Part shown: piece after piece, positions 6,647 through 18,813 of the stretch
Numbering within the stretch: the first letter of the stretch is position 1
Layout: each line of letters starts with the position of its first letter
Assembly (NCBI RefSeq): GCF_000527175.1
Contig: NZ_AZUR01000001.1
Coordinates: forward strand, 4,155,001-4,219,000
From: Pseudogulbenkiania sp. MAI-1
GTDB taxonomy: Bacteria; Pseudomonadota; Gammaproteobacteria; Burkholderiales; Chromobacteriaceae
Length of the DNA: 64,000 nucleotides
Direction: 5' to 3'
Notes under the pieces: generated by a model
The model's input: the letters and a program-made list of their open reading frames with translations, nothing else
The model's database searches: none
Told to the model about the DNA's origin: nothing
Translations under genes and position numbers: made by a program

Positions 6647-9600
6647 TCAGGCGGAGAGGCTTTCCGCCCCGAGCCATTCGGTCAGCTCCTGCAGCCTGAC
6701 CTCGAATTCCGCCATCAACGGGCCGAACTTCCCGGGCTCCGGCTGGCGCGCGGTTTTTTCCAGCGCCTCGGCCGCCTCTCCCAGCGCCATGGCGCCCACC
6801 ATGCGGCTGGCGCCCTTGATGCGATGCGCGGCCCACGCCACCCGCTGGCTGTCGTTGGCCTCCACGGCCGCGCGCAGGGCGTCGACGTCTTCCTGGTTGC
6901 TTTGCAGGTAGTCTTGCAGGATTTCCTGTTCTACGCCGCGATCGCCGTTGCTGTAGACCTCCAGGGCGGAGCGGTCGACCGGCTCGCTCCTCGTCACCGG
7001 TGGCATCTCGGGAACCGGCGGCGAGGTGTCGGCTGCGGCCGGTGCAGGCTCCGGTGCCTCCGTCTGATGGCACAGCCACTTCTCCAGCATCTTGCCGAGC
7101 TGGGCGAGGTTGAGCGGCTTGGTGAGAAAATCGTCCATGCCGGCGGCCAAAGCACGGTCGGCCTCTTCCTTACCGGCATTGGCGGTACAGGCGATGATGG
7201 GAATCCGGCTGTCCACCTCCGCAAACCGCTCGTGCTGACGGATGTTGCGCGCCAGTTGGTAACCATCCATCACCGGCATGTGGCAATCGGTCAGGATCAG
7301 CGAGAAACGCCCGCTGCGCCAGTGCTGCAGCGCCTGCACGCCATCTTCCACCACCTCCACCGGGTAGCCCAGGAGTTCCAGCTGTTTCTGGCCCAGCTTG
7401 CGGTTGGTCGGGTTGTCCTCGACGAACAGGATGGGCTTGAAGCCGGCCAGCGCGGTTTTGTCGACGCCGACGGGCGAGGGCGGGGCCGCCTCCGCATCAG
7501 TGACCTCGTCAGTCGCCGCGACCACCGGAGCGGATAGCGTCAGCGTGGCGCAGCTGCCTTGTCCCGGTTCGCTATCCAGCTTCACCTCGCCGCCCATCAG
7601 CCCGGCCAAGCGCCGGCAAATGGCCAGCCCCAGCCCGGTGCCGCCAAAGCGCCGGGTGGTGTCGCTCTCGGCCTGGATGAAAGGCTCGAACAGGCGCTCC
7701 ATCGTGGCTTTGGTCATGCCGATGCCGGTGTCGATCACGTCGAAGCGCAGCGTCTGGGCCTCTTCGTCCTGCGCCAACACCGAAACGCGGATTTCGACCG
7801 AGCCCTGCTGGGTGAACTTGATGGCATTGCTGACAAAATTCTGCAGGATCTGGCGCAGCCGCAACGAGTCCAGCAGCAGTCGTGGCGCGACCTTGTCGTC
7901 GACCCAACAGGTGAACCACAGATCCTTGCGGCGGGCGTTTTCCAGATACAGCCCGCGCACTTGCTCGACGATATCGGCGACCGAGGAGGGCTCGGGCGCC
8001 AGATCGAGCCGGCCCGCTTCGATCTTGGAGAAATCAAGAATGTCGTCGATCAGCCGCAGCAGGGTCTTGGCCGATTCCTGGATGGTATCCACCGAGTCGC
8101 GTTGCTCCGGGTCCAGCGGCGTCAGCGCCAACAGCTCGAGCATGCCCAGCACACCGTTCATCGGCGTGCGGATCTCGTGGCTCATCGCGGCCAGGAAGGC
8201 GCTCTTGGCGCGGTTGGCGCTGTCGGCCTGGCGGCAGGCTTCGATCAGTTCCGCCTCCTGCTGCTTGAGGCCGGTGATGTTGGCCCACACCCCGACCGTG
8301 CCGCGGCCGGGTATCTGCCGCTCGTTGATCTGCCACCATTCCTTGCCCACTTGCAACGGAAAGGACGAGGCACGGTTGCGGTGGCGCCGCACCCGCTCGG
8401 CCAGCCACTGCTCAGCATCGAAGCCGGCCTCCGGCCGCTCTCCCCGCTGCAGCGTCGCCCGCACCGTGTCTTCGAACGAGATGCCGAGCAGGGCGTCCGA
8501 TGACTTGCCGTCGCTGACCAGGTCGGCAAACCGCTGGTTGCACAGCAGTAGCTGGTCGTGCGGGCCATACAGCACGAAGGCCTCGGAAATGGATTCGATC
8601 GCCCCCAGCAGCTGGTAGCGGGCCTCGGCCGCCTCGTCGCGCGCCTGCTGCAGCGCGAATTCGGCCAGTTTGCGTTCGGTGATATCCAGACACGCCAACA
8701 TCATGCCGCCATGGACGTTCCCGCCGCTCACCGCCTGCCCTTCGATCAGCACCCACACCGGCATGCCATTGCTGCGCAGGCATTCCGCCTCGTACTGCGC
8801 CTGGGTGCCATCTTCACGCGCATCGCACAGCGCCTTGGCAAAGGGGATCCAGACTTGTTCGTCGGCCACCAGCTCGAACAGGTGCATCGCGAGCAGACCG
8901 CCTTCGCCGGTGCCGAAAATCTGCTCGGCCGCCTGGTTGGCCCGCAGGATCCGGAAGTCTTCATCCACCCGCAACAGGCCGACCGGCGAGGCGGCGTAGA
9001 CCGCCTCCTCTTCCTGCAGCACCGTGCGCAGGCGCCTCTCCGAGGCCTTGCGCAGGTTTTCTTCGGTGTAGAACCCCATGATGCTGGCGAAGGCTCCGAG
9101 CAGGGCCTCAAGGGCCTGGGCCATGGCGTCCCGGTCCGGCGCCTTCAGGCACGCCAGCGCCATCAGCCGCTGCTCCTGCCTGACTGGCAGCAGCGTCCAC
9201 GCAGCCCCGCCCATCACCAGCTCCATCTCCCCTTCCTCACCCTGGAACGGGCCGGACAGCGAGTTGAGCAAGACATTCCATGCCGAGCTATCGCGGCATC
9301 CTTGGCGGGCCAGGAAACGGAACGATTGGCCGTGAGCCGGATCGGGTTCGACGGCGATGAGGCCGCCTTCCGTGGCATGGCAGAATTCGAGAAACAGTCC
9401 CAACAGGCGGTTAAACACCTGCGCGCGGGAGCTGTTGGCCAGAAGCAGCGAGGTCACGCCCGAAATCGCCGACAGCATGGCCAGGCTCCGCGCATGGGCC
9501 ATTTCCGCCAGGCGCTGTTCGTGTTCGTCGCGGATCACCAGCAGTCGACGCGTCTTCGCGGTGAATCGCCCCTGCTCCATGCCGCTGAGGGTGATGCCGG

Positions 9601-10933
9601 CAAAGAAGCGGCTGCCGTCCGGCCTGATGCCGACCCCTTGCAGGCGGATCTCGGCTTGTTCCTGGATCTCCACCAGTTCATACGGGGTGGCCTGGGAAAA
9701 CTCCAGCAGCTCAGAGAAGCGCCGGCCCGGCAGTTCATCGTGTTTGTAACCGAACAGCTTCTCGGCCCCCAGGTTGGCCATCTGGATGACGCCATCCTCA
9801 TTGATGGTCAGCACGGCGTCACGCGTGGCATCCAGCACCTGCTGCAGACGGCTGAGCGGACGCAGGATGCGGCGCACGACGGTGAACAGCAAGGCAGCAT
9901 AGAGGGCGAGCGCCAGCAGGGAGGAGACAAGCGTCAACTGCAGCGAGCGATAAGCCTCTTTGCGATGCTCGTCGAGGACCGTTTCCGTCAGGCGCGAAGC
10001 GTCGTCGAACAGCGCCAGCACCTGGTCGTGGGAGCGGCGGATAGTCCCCAGGTAGACACCGCTGACCGGCAGCGAGGCCCCCGGCCCCTGCAGCTCGGCC
10101 AACTGGGCATTGCTCATCCGGAACAGCCGGAAGGTCACCTCATTGAGTCCGGCCAATCGTTGCGCCAGTTGCGAATGGCCGAGAAAACGGATGTTGGTCT
10201 GCAGCAGCTCCAGCATCAGCAGGCCTCGCTCGCGCTGCGAGGCGAGGTCGGCTTCATCGGTGGAGTTGAGCCGCCGGTTCAGCTCCACCCTCATCAGCAG
10301 GGCCGCCCCTTCGCTACCCAGCGCGCGGCGCAGGCGCCAGGTATTGAACTTGACCCCTGCCAACCGGCTCAGGGTCTCGTTATCGCCATCGCTCAGGCGA
10401 TACGAGTGGTTGGAGAGCTCGGCATCGATGCCCTCGAACAGGTGGTTGCTGGCCAACTGCCAGCCGAAGGCCAGGCTTTCGTCTGGCCGGCCCGGGTGGC
10501 GTTGGAGATAACGGTCGATCTCTTTACGCAGGGTGACCAAGTGCGCGTGGCGCTGCCGGATGGCGGCCAGGGTGGCCTGGTCCCGCCCCTTGTCCAGCTT
10601 ATCAACGCCCTGCAGCGCCAGTATCAACGCTTGATCCCCCTCTTGGCGCAGGCGCTGCAGTTCGGGCAGTTCGTAGCGGCCAGGCGGCTGTGGCCGCGTC
10701 AGCAAGAGGCGGGTGCTGGAGCTCTCGCGCTCCAGGTAGTCGGCGGCCAGGAACAGCTGCTGAGAAGAGCGGTTGAGGTCGGACAGCCATTCGGCGCGGT
10801 GGTACTGGCGGAACGAATCCCGGATCAGCAGATAGGAGGCCAGTCCCTGCAGCACCCCCAGCACGATGACGACCAGCACTACCGCTCGGCCGATGGAAAC
10901 CGTTTGCGTCCAGCGCCCCTTGGCGTCCTTCAT
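6647..10933 (-). CDS. Hybrid sensor histidine kinase with PAS, receiver and HPt domains (BarA-like layout)
   Basis: A 1428-residue multi-step phosphorelay kinase. Domains in order: membrane span at about 15-37, a largely helical periplasmic sensor to about 333, second span about 334-356, PAS about 362-475, a GAF-like stretch about 500-635, PAS about 640-760, PAS about 775-890, HisKA with MSHEIRTPMNG (His919), HATPase with FGGTGLGLAI (about 1098), a receiver with Asp1216 in ILTDCHMPVMDG, and a C-terminal HPt domain with His1370 in AAHRIKGAS. All phosphotransfer residues are present. It starts 3 bp after the stop of a receiver protein gene on the same strand, so the two form an operon. The signal is unknown; the layout recalls BarA/EvgS-type proteins. 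Confidence 0.93.
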   Translation of the reverse strand: MKDAKGRWTQTVSIGRAVVLVVIVLGVLQGLASYLLIRDSFRQYHRAEWLSDLNRSSQQLFLAADYLERESSSTRLLLTRPQPPGRYELPELQRLRQEGDQALILALQGVDKLDKGRDQATLAAIRQRHAHLVTLRKEIDRYLQRHPGRPDESLAFGWQLASNHLFEGIDAELSNHSYRLSDGDNETLSRLAGVKFNTWRLRRALGSEGAALLMRVELNRRLNSTDEADLASQRERGLLMLELLQTNIRFLGHSQLAQRLAGLNEVTFRLFRMSNAQLAELQGPGASLPVSGVYLGTIRRSHDQVLALFDDASRLTETVLDEHRKEAYRSLQLTLVSSLLALALYAALLFTVVRRILRPLSRLQQVLDATRDAVLTINEDGVIQMANLGAEKLFGYKHDELPGRRFSELLEFSQATPYELVEIQEQAEIRLQGVGIRPDGSRFFAGITLSGMEQGRFTAKTRRLLVIRDEHEQRLAEMAHARSLAMLSAISGVTSLLLANSSRAQVFNRLLGLFLEFCHATEGGLIAVEPDPAHGQSFRFLARQGCRDSSAWNVLLNSLSGPFQGEEGEMELVMGGAAWTLLPVRQEQRLMALACLKAPDRDAMAQALEALLGAFASIMGFYTEENLRKASERRLRTVLQEEEAVYAASPVGLLRVDEDFRILRANQAAEQIFGTGEGGLLAMHLFELVADEQVWIPFAKALCDAREDGTQAQYEAECLRSNGMPVWVLIEGQAVSGGNVHGGMMLACLDITERKLAEFALQQARDEAAEARYQLLGAIESISEAFVLYGPHDQLLLCNQRFADLVSDGKSSDALLGISFEDTVRATLQRGERPEAGFDAEQWLAERVRRHRNRASSFPLQVGKEWWQINERQIPGRGTVGVWANITGLKQQEAELIEACRQADSANRAKSAFLAAMSHEIRTPMNGVLGMLELLALTPLDPEQRDSVDTIQESAKTLLRLIDDILDFSKIEAGRLDLAPEPSSVADIVEQVRGLYLENARRKDLWFTCWVDDKVAPRLLLDSLRLRQILQNFVSNAIKFTQQGSVEIRVSVLAQDEEAQTLRFDVIDTGIGMTKATMERLFEPFIQAESDTTRRFGGTGLGLAICRRLAGLMGGEVKLDSEPGQGSCATLTLSAPVVAATDEVTDAEAAPPSPVGVDKTALAGFKPILFVEDNPTNRKLGQKQLELLGYPVEVVEDGVQALQHWRSGRFSLILTDCHMPVMDGYQLARNIRQHERFAEVDSRIPIIACTANAGKEEADRALAAGMDDFLTKPLNLAQLGKMLEKWLCHQTEAPEPAPAAADTSPPVPEMPPVTRSEPVDRSALEVYSNGDRGVEQEILQDYLQSNQEDVDALRAAVEANDSQRVAWAAHRIKGASRMVGAMALGEAAEALEKTARQPEPGKFGPLMAEFEVRLQELTEWLGAESLSA

Positions 10934-10936
10934 GGC

Positions 10937-11662
10937 TCAGTCTCGCCCCGGCTGATCGGGCTCCATGACGGAAAGATGACTGACGCCATAGCGGTCGCGG
11001 AAGTTACGCAGGGCGGTCAGCTGGGTGGCGGTGATGCGGGTGCCCTTGGGCAGCAGCAGGTGGCCGGACAGGTTGGTCAGGTCGCGCGCCAGCACCATGC
11101 CAGGCTTGACCCCCTCCAACGGCAGCAGGATACCTGCGAAATGATGACTCTCCTCGAATCCCGACGGTTCGAGCAGGGTCGCCGCATGGGGGAGGTGAGC
11201 GGGCCGCGCGTGGGTCTCTCCGGTCGCCACCGAAAAATAACGGAAGGGGTCCGCCTCCGGCCGGGGTTTGGTCAGGGCCAGCTCGATCGCCTTTTCCACG
11301 TCGGCGGGCTTGGGGGGCTTGACGATGAAACCGTCGGCGTGCAGACGGGCGGCGGCCAGCACGTTGGTGCGGTCGGCATGGCCGGACAGGAAGATGAACG
11401 GCAGGTTGGAGGGATTGGCGGTCTGCCCGCAGCGCAGCTCTTTCAAGAGCCCGATGCCATCCATGCCGTCCATCTGGATATCGCACAGCACCAAGTCGAC
11501 CTGGCGGATATCCAGCGTGCGAATGGCGGCAGCACCGTCGGCCGCCTGCAAGATGGCCTCCGGACGGAGGCCCATATTGCGCAGGGCCTGGGTCATCAGG
11601 GTTCTGACCAGAACCTGATCATCCACCACCAACACCTTGAGTCTGGCAAAGTCGACACTCAT
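10937..11662 (-). CDS. Response regulator with a short C-terminal HD-GYP-linker-like domain
   Basis: A 241-residue protein. Residues 1-130 form a receiver (VLVVDDQ, phospho-acceptor Asp61 in LCDIQMDGMDG, Lys in IVKPPKP). Residues about 175-241 read PLEGVKPGMVLARDL, then LLLPKGTRITATQL, the pattern found just before HD-GYP or HDOD domains, but no HD-GYP catalytic domain follows. It is therefore a receiver without a known output domain. First gene of an operon with the hybrid kinase, which is its likely partner. Start at 11662 has GAGGA 8 nt upstream. Confidence 0.85.
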   Translation of the reverse strand: MSVDFARLKVLVVDDQVLVRTLMTQALRNMGLRPEAILQAADGAAAIRTLDIRQVDLVLCDIQMDGMDGIGLLKELRCGQTANPSNLPFIFLSGHADRTNVLAAARLHADGFIVKPPKPADVEKAIELALTKPRPEADPFRYFSVATGETHARPAHLPHAATLLEPSGFEESHHFAGILLPLEGVKPGMVLARDLTNLSGHLLLPKGTRITATQLTALRNFRDRYGVSHLSVMEPDQPGRD

Positions 11663-11870
11663 GAGGGGATCCTCGGCATGGGCTGTTACTCCATGATGGA
11701 CGGGAATCTACTACGGAATCAAGAGTAATAACTTTATGGCATTATAGATCCTACATGTCAGTCATTTATCATCCGCGCGGTTTGTGTCCTGCCACGGTCG
11801 TCGGCCGACGCTTTGCCCCCACGGAAAGTCGACCCACATCCGGCCAGGATCCCGCCAACCTTCCCTTGCG

Positions 11871-13219
<1,349 letters not shown>

Positions 13220-13223
<4 letters not shown>

Positions 13224-14763
13224 AGGGCTTTCCGGCAGTACAGTCTGAAACGCCCCCCCGGGCTCAGGTAGGCCAAGAGGGCATCGTTGGCTTCGGCCAG
13301 CTCGCGGGCGATGTAGAGCCCGAGACCGGTGCCGCCGCTTTCGGTGGTGTAGAACGGTTCGAACAGGCGGGACTGGTGCTCGGCGCTGACGCCCGGCCCG
13401 TCGTCCACCACGTCGATCAAGAGGACGCTCGTGCTCTCGTCGACCTCGATGCGCAAGGAGCCGGTATGGCGCTGGCAGTGACGCCAGCCATTGGCCAGCA
13501 GGTTGCCGAGGATCTGCGCCAGGTGGCCGCGGTCGAACACGATGGCGCCCTGGCTGTTGAAGGTGGTGACGATGCGGCCGGCGGCGGCCGGTTCGCCCAG
13601 CACGAACTGCTCGATCAGCTCGGCCAGTACCGTCGCCGGACGCAGGGTTTCCGGGCGGACCCGGTCGCGCCGGTTGAGCGCCAGCACCTCTTCCACCAGC
13701 CGGTCGATACGCCGGGTGTTGTCACGCACCATCGCCGTCAGGCGCTGCGTAGCCGGATCGCCGGCGTCCTCGCCCAAGAGCTCGGCGGCGTGGCTGATTG
13801 CCGCCAGCGGGTTGCGGACCTCGTGGGCGATGTTGGCGGTGAGCCGCCCCAAGGCCGCCAGTTTCAGCTGCTGCGCCTCTTCCGCCACCTCGCGCGTCTC
13901 GCGCAGGAACAGCAACAGCGCCTGCGCTTCCCCGGCCCGAGTCGGCACCATGCGTCCGATCAGCGGATGGCCCTGCGCGTTGAGCTGCACCGGCCGCGCC
14001 AGCGAGGGGCAGCCGTCCTGTTGCCAGCGTGCCACCGGCGCCACCAGCTCGGGCAGCAGCTTGCCGCGCTCGACTTGGCTGAAATGACGCGAGGCGGCAT
14101 CGTTGAACTGGCGCACCCGGCCTTCCTGGTCGAGCACCAGCACCGCTTCGCGCAGACTCTGCAAGGCCAGCTCGTTGAGGCGGTTGAGCTGGGCGATCTC
14201 GCTGCCGCGCAGCTCGGCCAGCCGTTCGGAATCGCGCGCCACGCGCGCCAGCTGGTGGGTGGTGACGCTGGTGACGAAGCCGGCGCTGGCCAGGAGCGCC
14301 GCCTGCACCAGTTCGCTGGTGCTGCCGTTCACTTCGACGATGTCGTACACCGCCGTTCCCAGCAAGGCCAGGCTGGCCAGCGCGGCGTAGAACAGCGCGT
14401 AGCGGCCGGACGACAGCAAGCCGGCCACCGCCAGATAGGGCAACAGCAGCACCCCGTAGCCGCTCTTCACGCCGCCGTTGATCAGCATCAGCGCGGTGAT
14501 CATGACGATGTCGACGCTGACGGCCAGCGTGATCTGCACGCCGTGCGCCAGCGGGCTTCGCCCGAGCGACAGCCACAAACCGATCAGCAGCGAATAGGCC
14601 AGCACCCAGCCGTAGAACGCCGCACCGCCCACCAGCAGCGGCTCGCCGTCGAAGCCGCGCAGCTGCGACACCAGCAGCAGCACCAGCACGATGGTGCCGC
14701 GGAAGGCGTTGAACAGCCTGAGCGCGTTGGCCGACGACAGCGTGAGCGAGCGCGGCAGGTCGA

Positions 14764-14767
<4 letters not shown>
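13220..14767 (-). CDS. pilS: PilS, membrane sensor kinase of the PilS-PilR pair
   Basis: A 515-residue histidine kinase with about six N-terminal membrane spans (residues about 20-180), a PAS domain (QSLREAVLVLDQEGRVRQFND), HisKA with NIAHEVRNPLAAISH (His315) and a HATPase domain with GGTGLGLYIARE. The start at 14767 is preferred over an upstream one because its ATGA overlaps the parC stop, and because it removes 13 unconserved residues. Overlaps pilR at its end. Known role of the family: senses pilin level in the inner membrane and controls sigma-54-dependent pilin expression through PilR. Confidence 0.88.
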
Positions 14768-17130
<2,363 letters not shown>

Positions 17131-17207
17131 GGCGGGCCGGACACGCGTCAAGTCGCGTGTCATGATATGTTGGTCGTCGGATTCAATGAGTCGGGAAGGA
17201 TTGTACT

Positions 17208-17675
17208 ATGGCGAGCTTCATCCAGTGGCAATGCCACCGCTTCGACGGCTTCACTTTACACACACTGTACGAAATGCTGCAGTTGCGTGGGCGCGTGTTC
17301 GTGGTGGAACAGCGCTCGATCTATGAGGACATCGACGGCGCCGACCCCGATTGCTGGCACCTGACCGGCCGCGACGGCCAGGGCCGCCTGATGGCCTACG
17401 CCCGGCTGATCGCGCCGGGAGAGAAGTATCCCGACGCCGCCGCCATCGGCCGCGTGGTGGTCGAGCCCTCCTGGCGCGGCAGCGGCATCGGCCGCCAGCT
17501 GATGGCTGAGGCGGTGCTGCGCACCGCGCGGCTGTTTCCCGGCGCGCCGATGAAGCTGTCGGCACAGGCCTACGCCCAGGACTTCTACGCCCACTTCGGT
17601 TTCCAGCGCGTGTCCGAGCCCTACGACGACGGGGGCATCCCGCACGTCGACATGCTGCGCCCGCTCGACGAGTGA
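17208..17675 (+). CDS. ElaA-type GNAT N-acetyltransferase
   Basis: A 155-residue acetyltransferase of the ElaA branch of the GNAT superfamily: LRGRVFVVEQ near residue 27 and the acetyl-CoA-binding segment IGRVVVEPSWRGSGIGRQLM at about 83-102, then FYAHFGFQRVSEPYDDGGIPHVDM at the end. Substrate unknown. GGAAGGA lies about 9 nt before the start. Divergent from parC. Its stop is followed within 30 bp by a palindromic mobile element. Confidence 0.88.
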   Translation: MASFIQWQCHRFDGFTLHTLYEMLQLRGRVFVVEQRSIYEDIDGADPDCWHLTGRDGQGRLMAYARLIAPGEKYPDAAAIGRVVVEPSWRGSGIGRQLMAEAVLRTARLFPGAPMKLSAQAYAQDFYAHFGFQRVSEPYDDGGIPHVDMLRPLDE

Positions 17676-17704
17676 GACAGCACGCTCCCGCCCGGCCGCT
17701 CTTA

Positions 17705-17845
17705 GAACCTGTTCACGATCTTGCTGCGCGTCCCTGATCGGGGCTCATGTGCTGCTCGAAATCCTCATGTACTCCAGTACATTCCGGTTCCTGCGCTGCT
17801 CTTCACCCCGCTGAGGGACGCTCGCGACAGATCGTGAACAGGTTC
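17705..17845. mobile_element. MITE-like palindromic element, intact copy A (141 bp)
   Basis: Terminal inverted repeats GAACCTGTTCACGATC (17705-17720) and GATCGTGAACAGGTTC (17830-17845); with mismatches the arms extend about 40 bp. The centre is a perfect palindrome ATGTACT-CC-AGTACAT. Immediate flanks are TTA on both sides (17702-17704 and 17846-17848), a 3-bp direct repeat. The right flank is also the TAA stop of the gene on the minus strand. A copy about 94% identical, in opposite orientation, is at 62684-62825. No coding capacity. Confidence 0.9.
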
Positions 17846-18595
17846 TTAAGAGTGGCCGAACACATCCTTCCACGCGGTATAGCCGGTGACGTAGACCACC
17901 GGGAACCACAGCAAGAGGCCGAGCAGCAGCGGCAGCGCCGCCAGCACGAACAGCAGCGTCAGCATCAGCCCGCTGGTCAGCACCGCCGGCCAGTTGGCGA
18001 GCCCAGCGCGGATGCTGAGCTTGAGCGCCGGCCACGCCGCCAGCCCATTCTGCACCACCAGCGCCGGCGCGAACCAGTAGGCCAGGTTGACCACGAACAC
18101 GATGGCCCCGCCCAGCAGCATGCTTGCCGTCATGGTCCCGGCATGGCTCGGCGAGCCCATCATCTCCGGCGTCGGCATCACGCCACCCAGCAGTTGCAGC
18201 ACCACTCCGAACACCAGCAGCACCGCCAGCAGCAAAGCCAGATACAGCAGGCCGACCCCGAGCAGGGCCTGGCCGGCGCGGCGGAAGCCGCTGAACAGAT
18301 CGGCCACGCCCAGTTCGTCGTGGTGCTCCGCGCGCGCCGCCGCCAGCACGAAACCGCCGGCGAACAACGGCGCCAGCAGGAAGGCGAGCAGGCCGCCGAT
18401 CATCGGCAGCGAACTGACCAGCAGATGCAGCCCGAAATAGGCCAGCGCGAACAGCGCCCAGGTCAGCGGCTGGTCGCGCACGATCAGGAAAGACTCGACG
18501 ATCCAGCGCCAGCCGTGCGCCGCGCCCACCTGGCGCGGCTGCGGTGGCGACGTCGGGGCGATGGCCTCCGGCGGGGAGGTGAAGAAATCGCTCAT
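17846..18595 (-). CDS. BPSS1780-type integral membrane protein
   Basis: A 249-residue protein with a short polar, Pro-rich N-terminus, a GWRWIVESFLIVRDQP motif near residue 30, and about six hydrophobic segments (around 40-62, 65-85, 110-140, 160-185, 195-215, 220-245). It resembles the uncharacterised betaproteobacterial BPSS1780 family; function unknown. Start at 18595 (MSDFFTSPPE) is preferred because GGAG lies 6 nt upstream; 11 more residues are possible upstream. Its TAA stop coincides with the direct-repeat flank of the adjacent palindromic element. Confidence 0.75.
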   Translation of the reverse strand: MSDFFTSPPEAIAPTSPPQPRQVGAAHGWRWIVESFLIVRDQPLTWALFALAYFGLHLLVSSLPMIGGLLAFLLAPLFAGGFVLAAARAEHHDELGVADLFSGFRRAGQALLGVGLLYLALLLAVLLVFGVVLQLLGGVMPTPEMMGSPSHAGTMTASMLLGGAIVFVVNLAYWFAPALVVQNGLAAWPALKLSIRAGLANWPAVLTSGLMLTLLFVLAALPLLLGLLLWFPVVYVTGYTAWKDVFGHS

Positions 18596-18813
18596 AAACT
18601 CCGATCCTTGGGGCACAGCTTCCATCATAGCCCCGTTAATATGACAAGGTTGGCCGGCGCCGTTCCGACCTGGCGGCGGCCGGTTGCCGCCGAAGGGTCA
18701 AATCGGCGATAATTTCATGATTTAGCGACGGTTCCGCCGCTTCGGCCGCTGTCACGGCAGCGCCGGCGCCGGTTTCCGTAGTTGACCCACTACAGTTTCG
18801 AGGTTTCTCCCGA

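Noticed and set aside
8558..11728. A very long plus-strand open frame opposite the hybrid kinase
   Set aside because: It is antisense to a protein with clear kinase, receiver and HPt motifs; its composition (Gln/His/Arg-rich) is what a high-GC complement strand gives.
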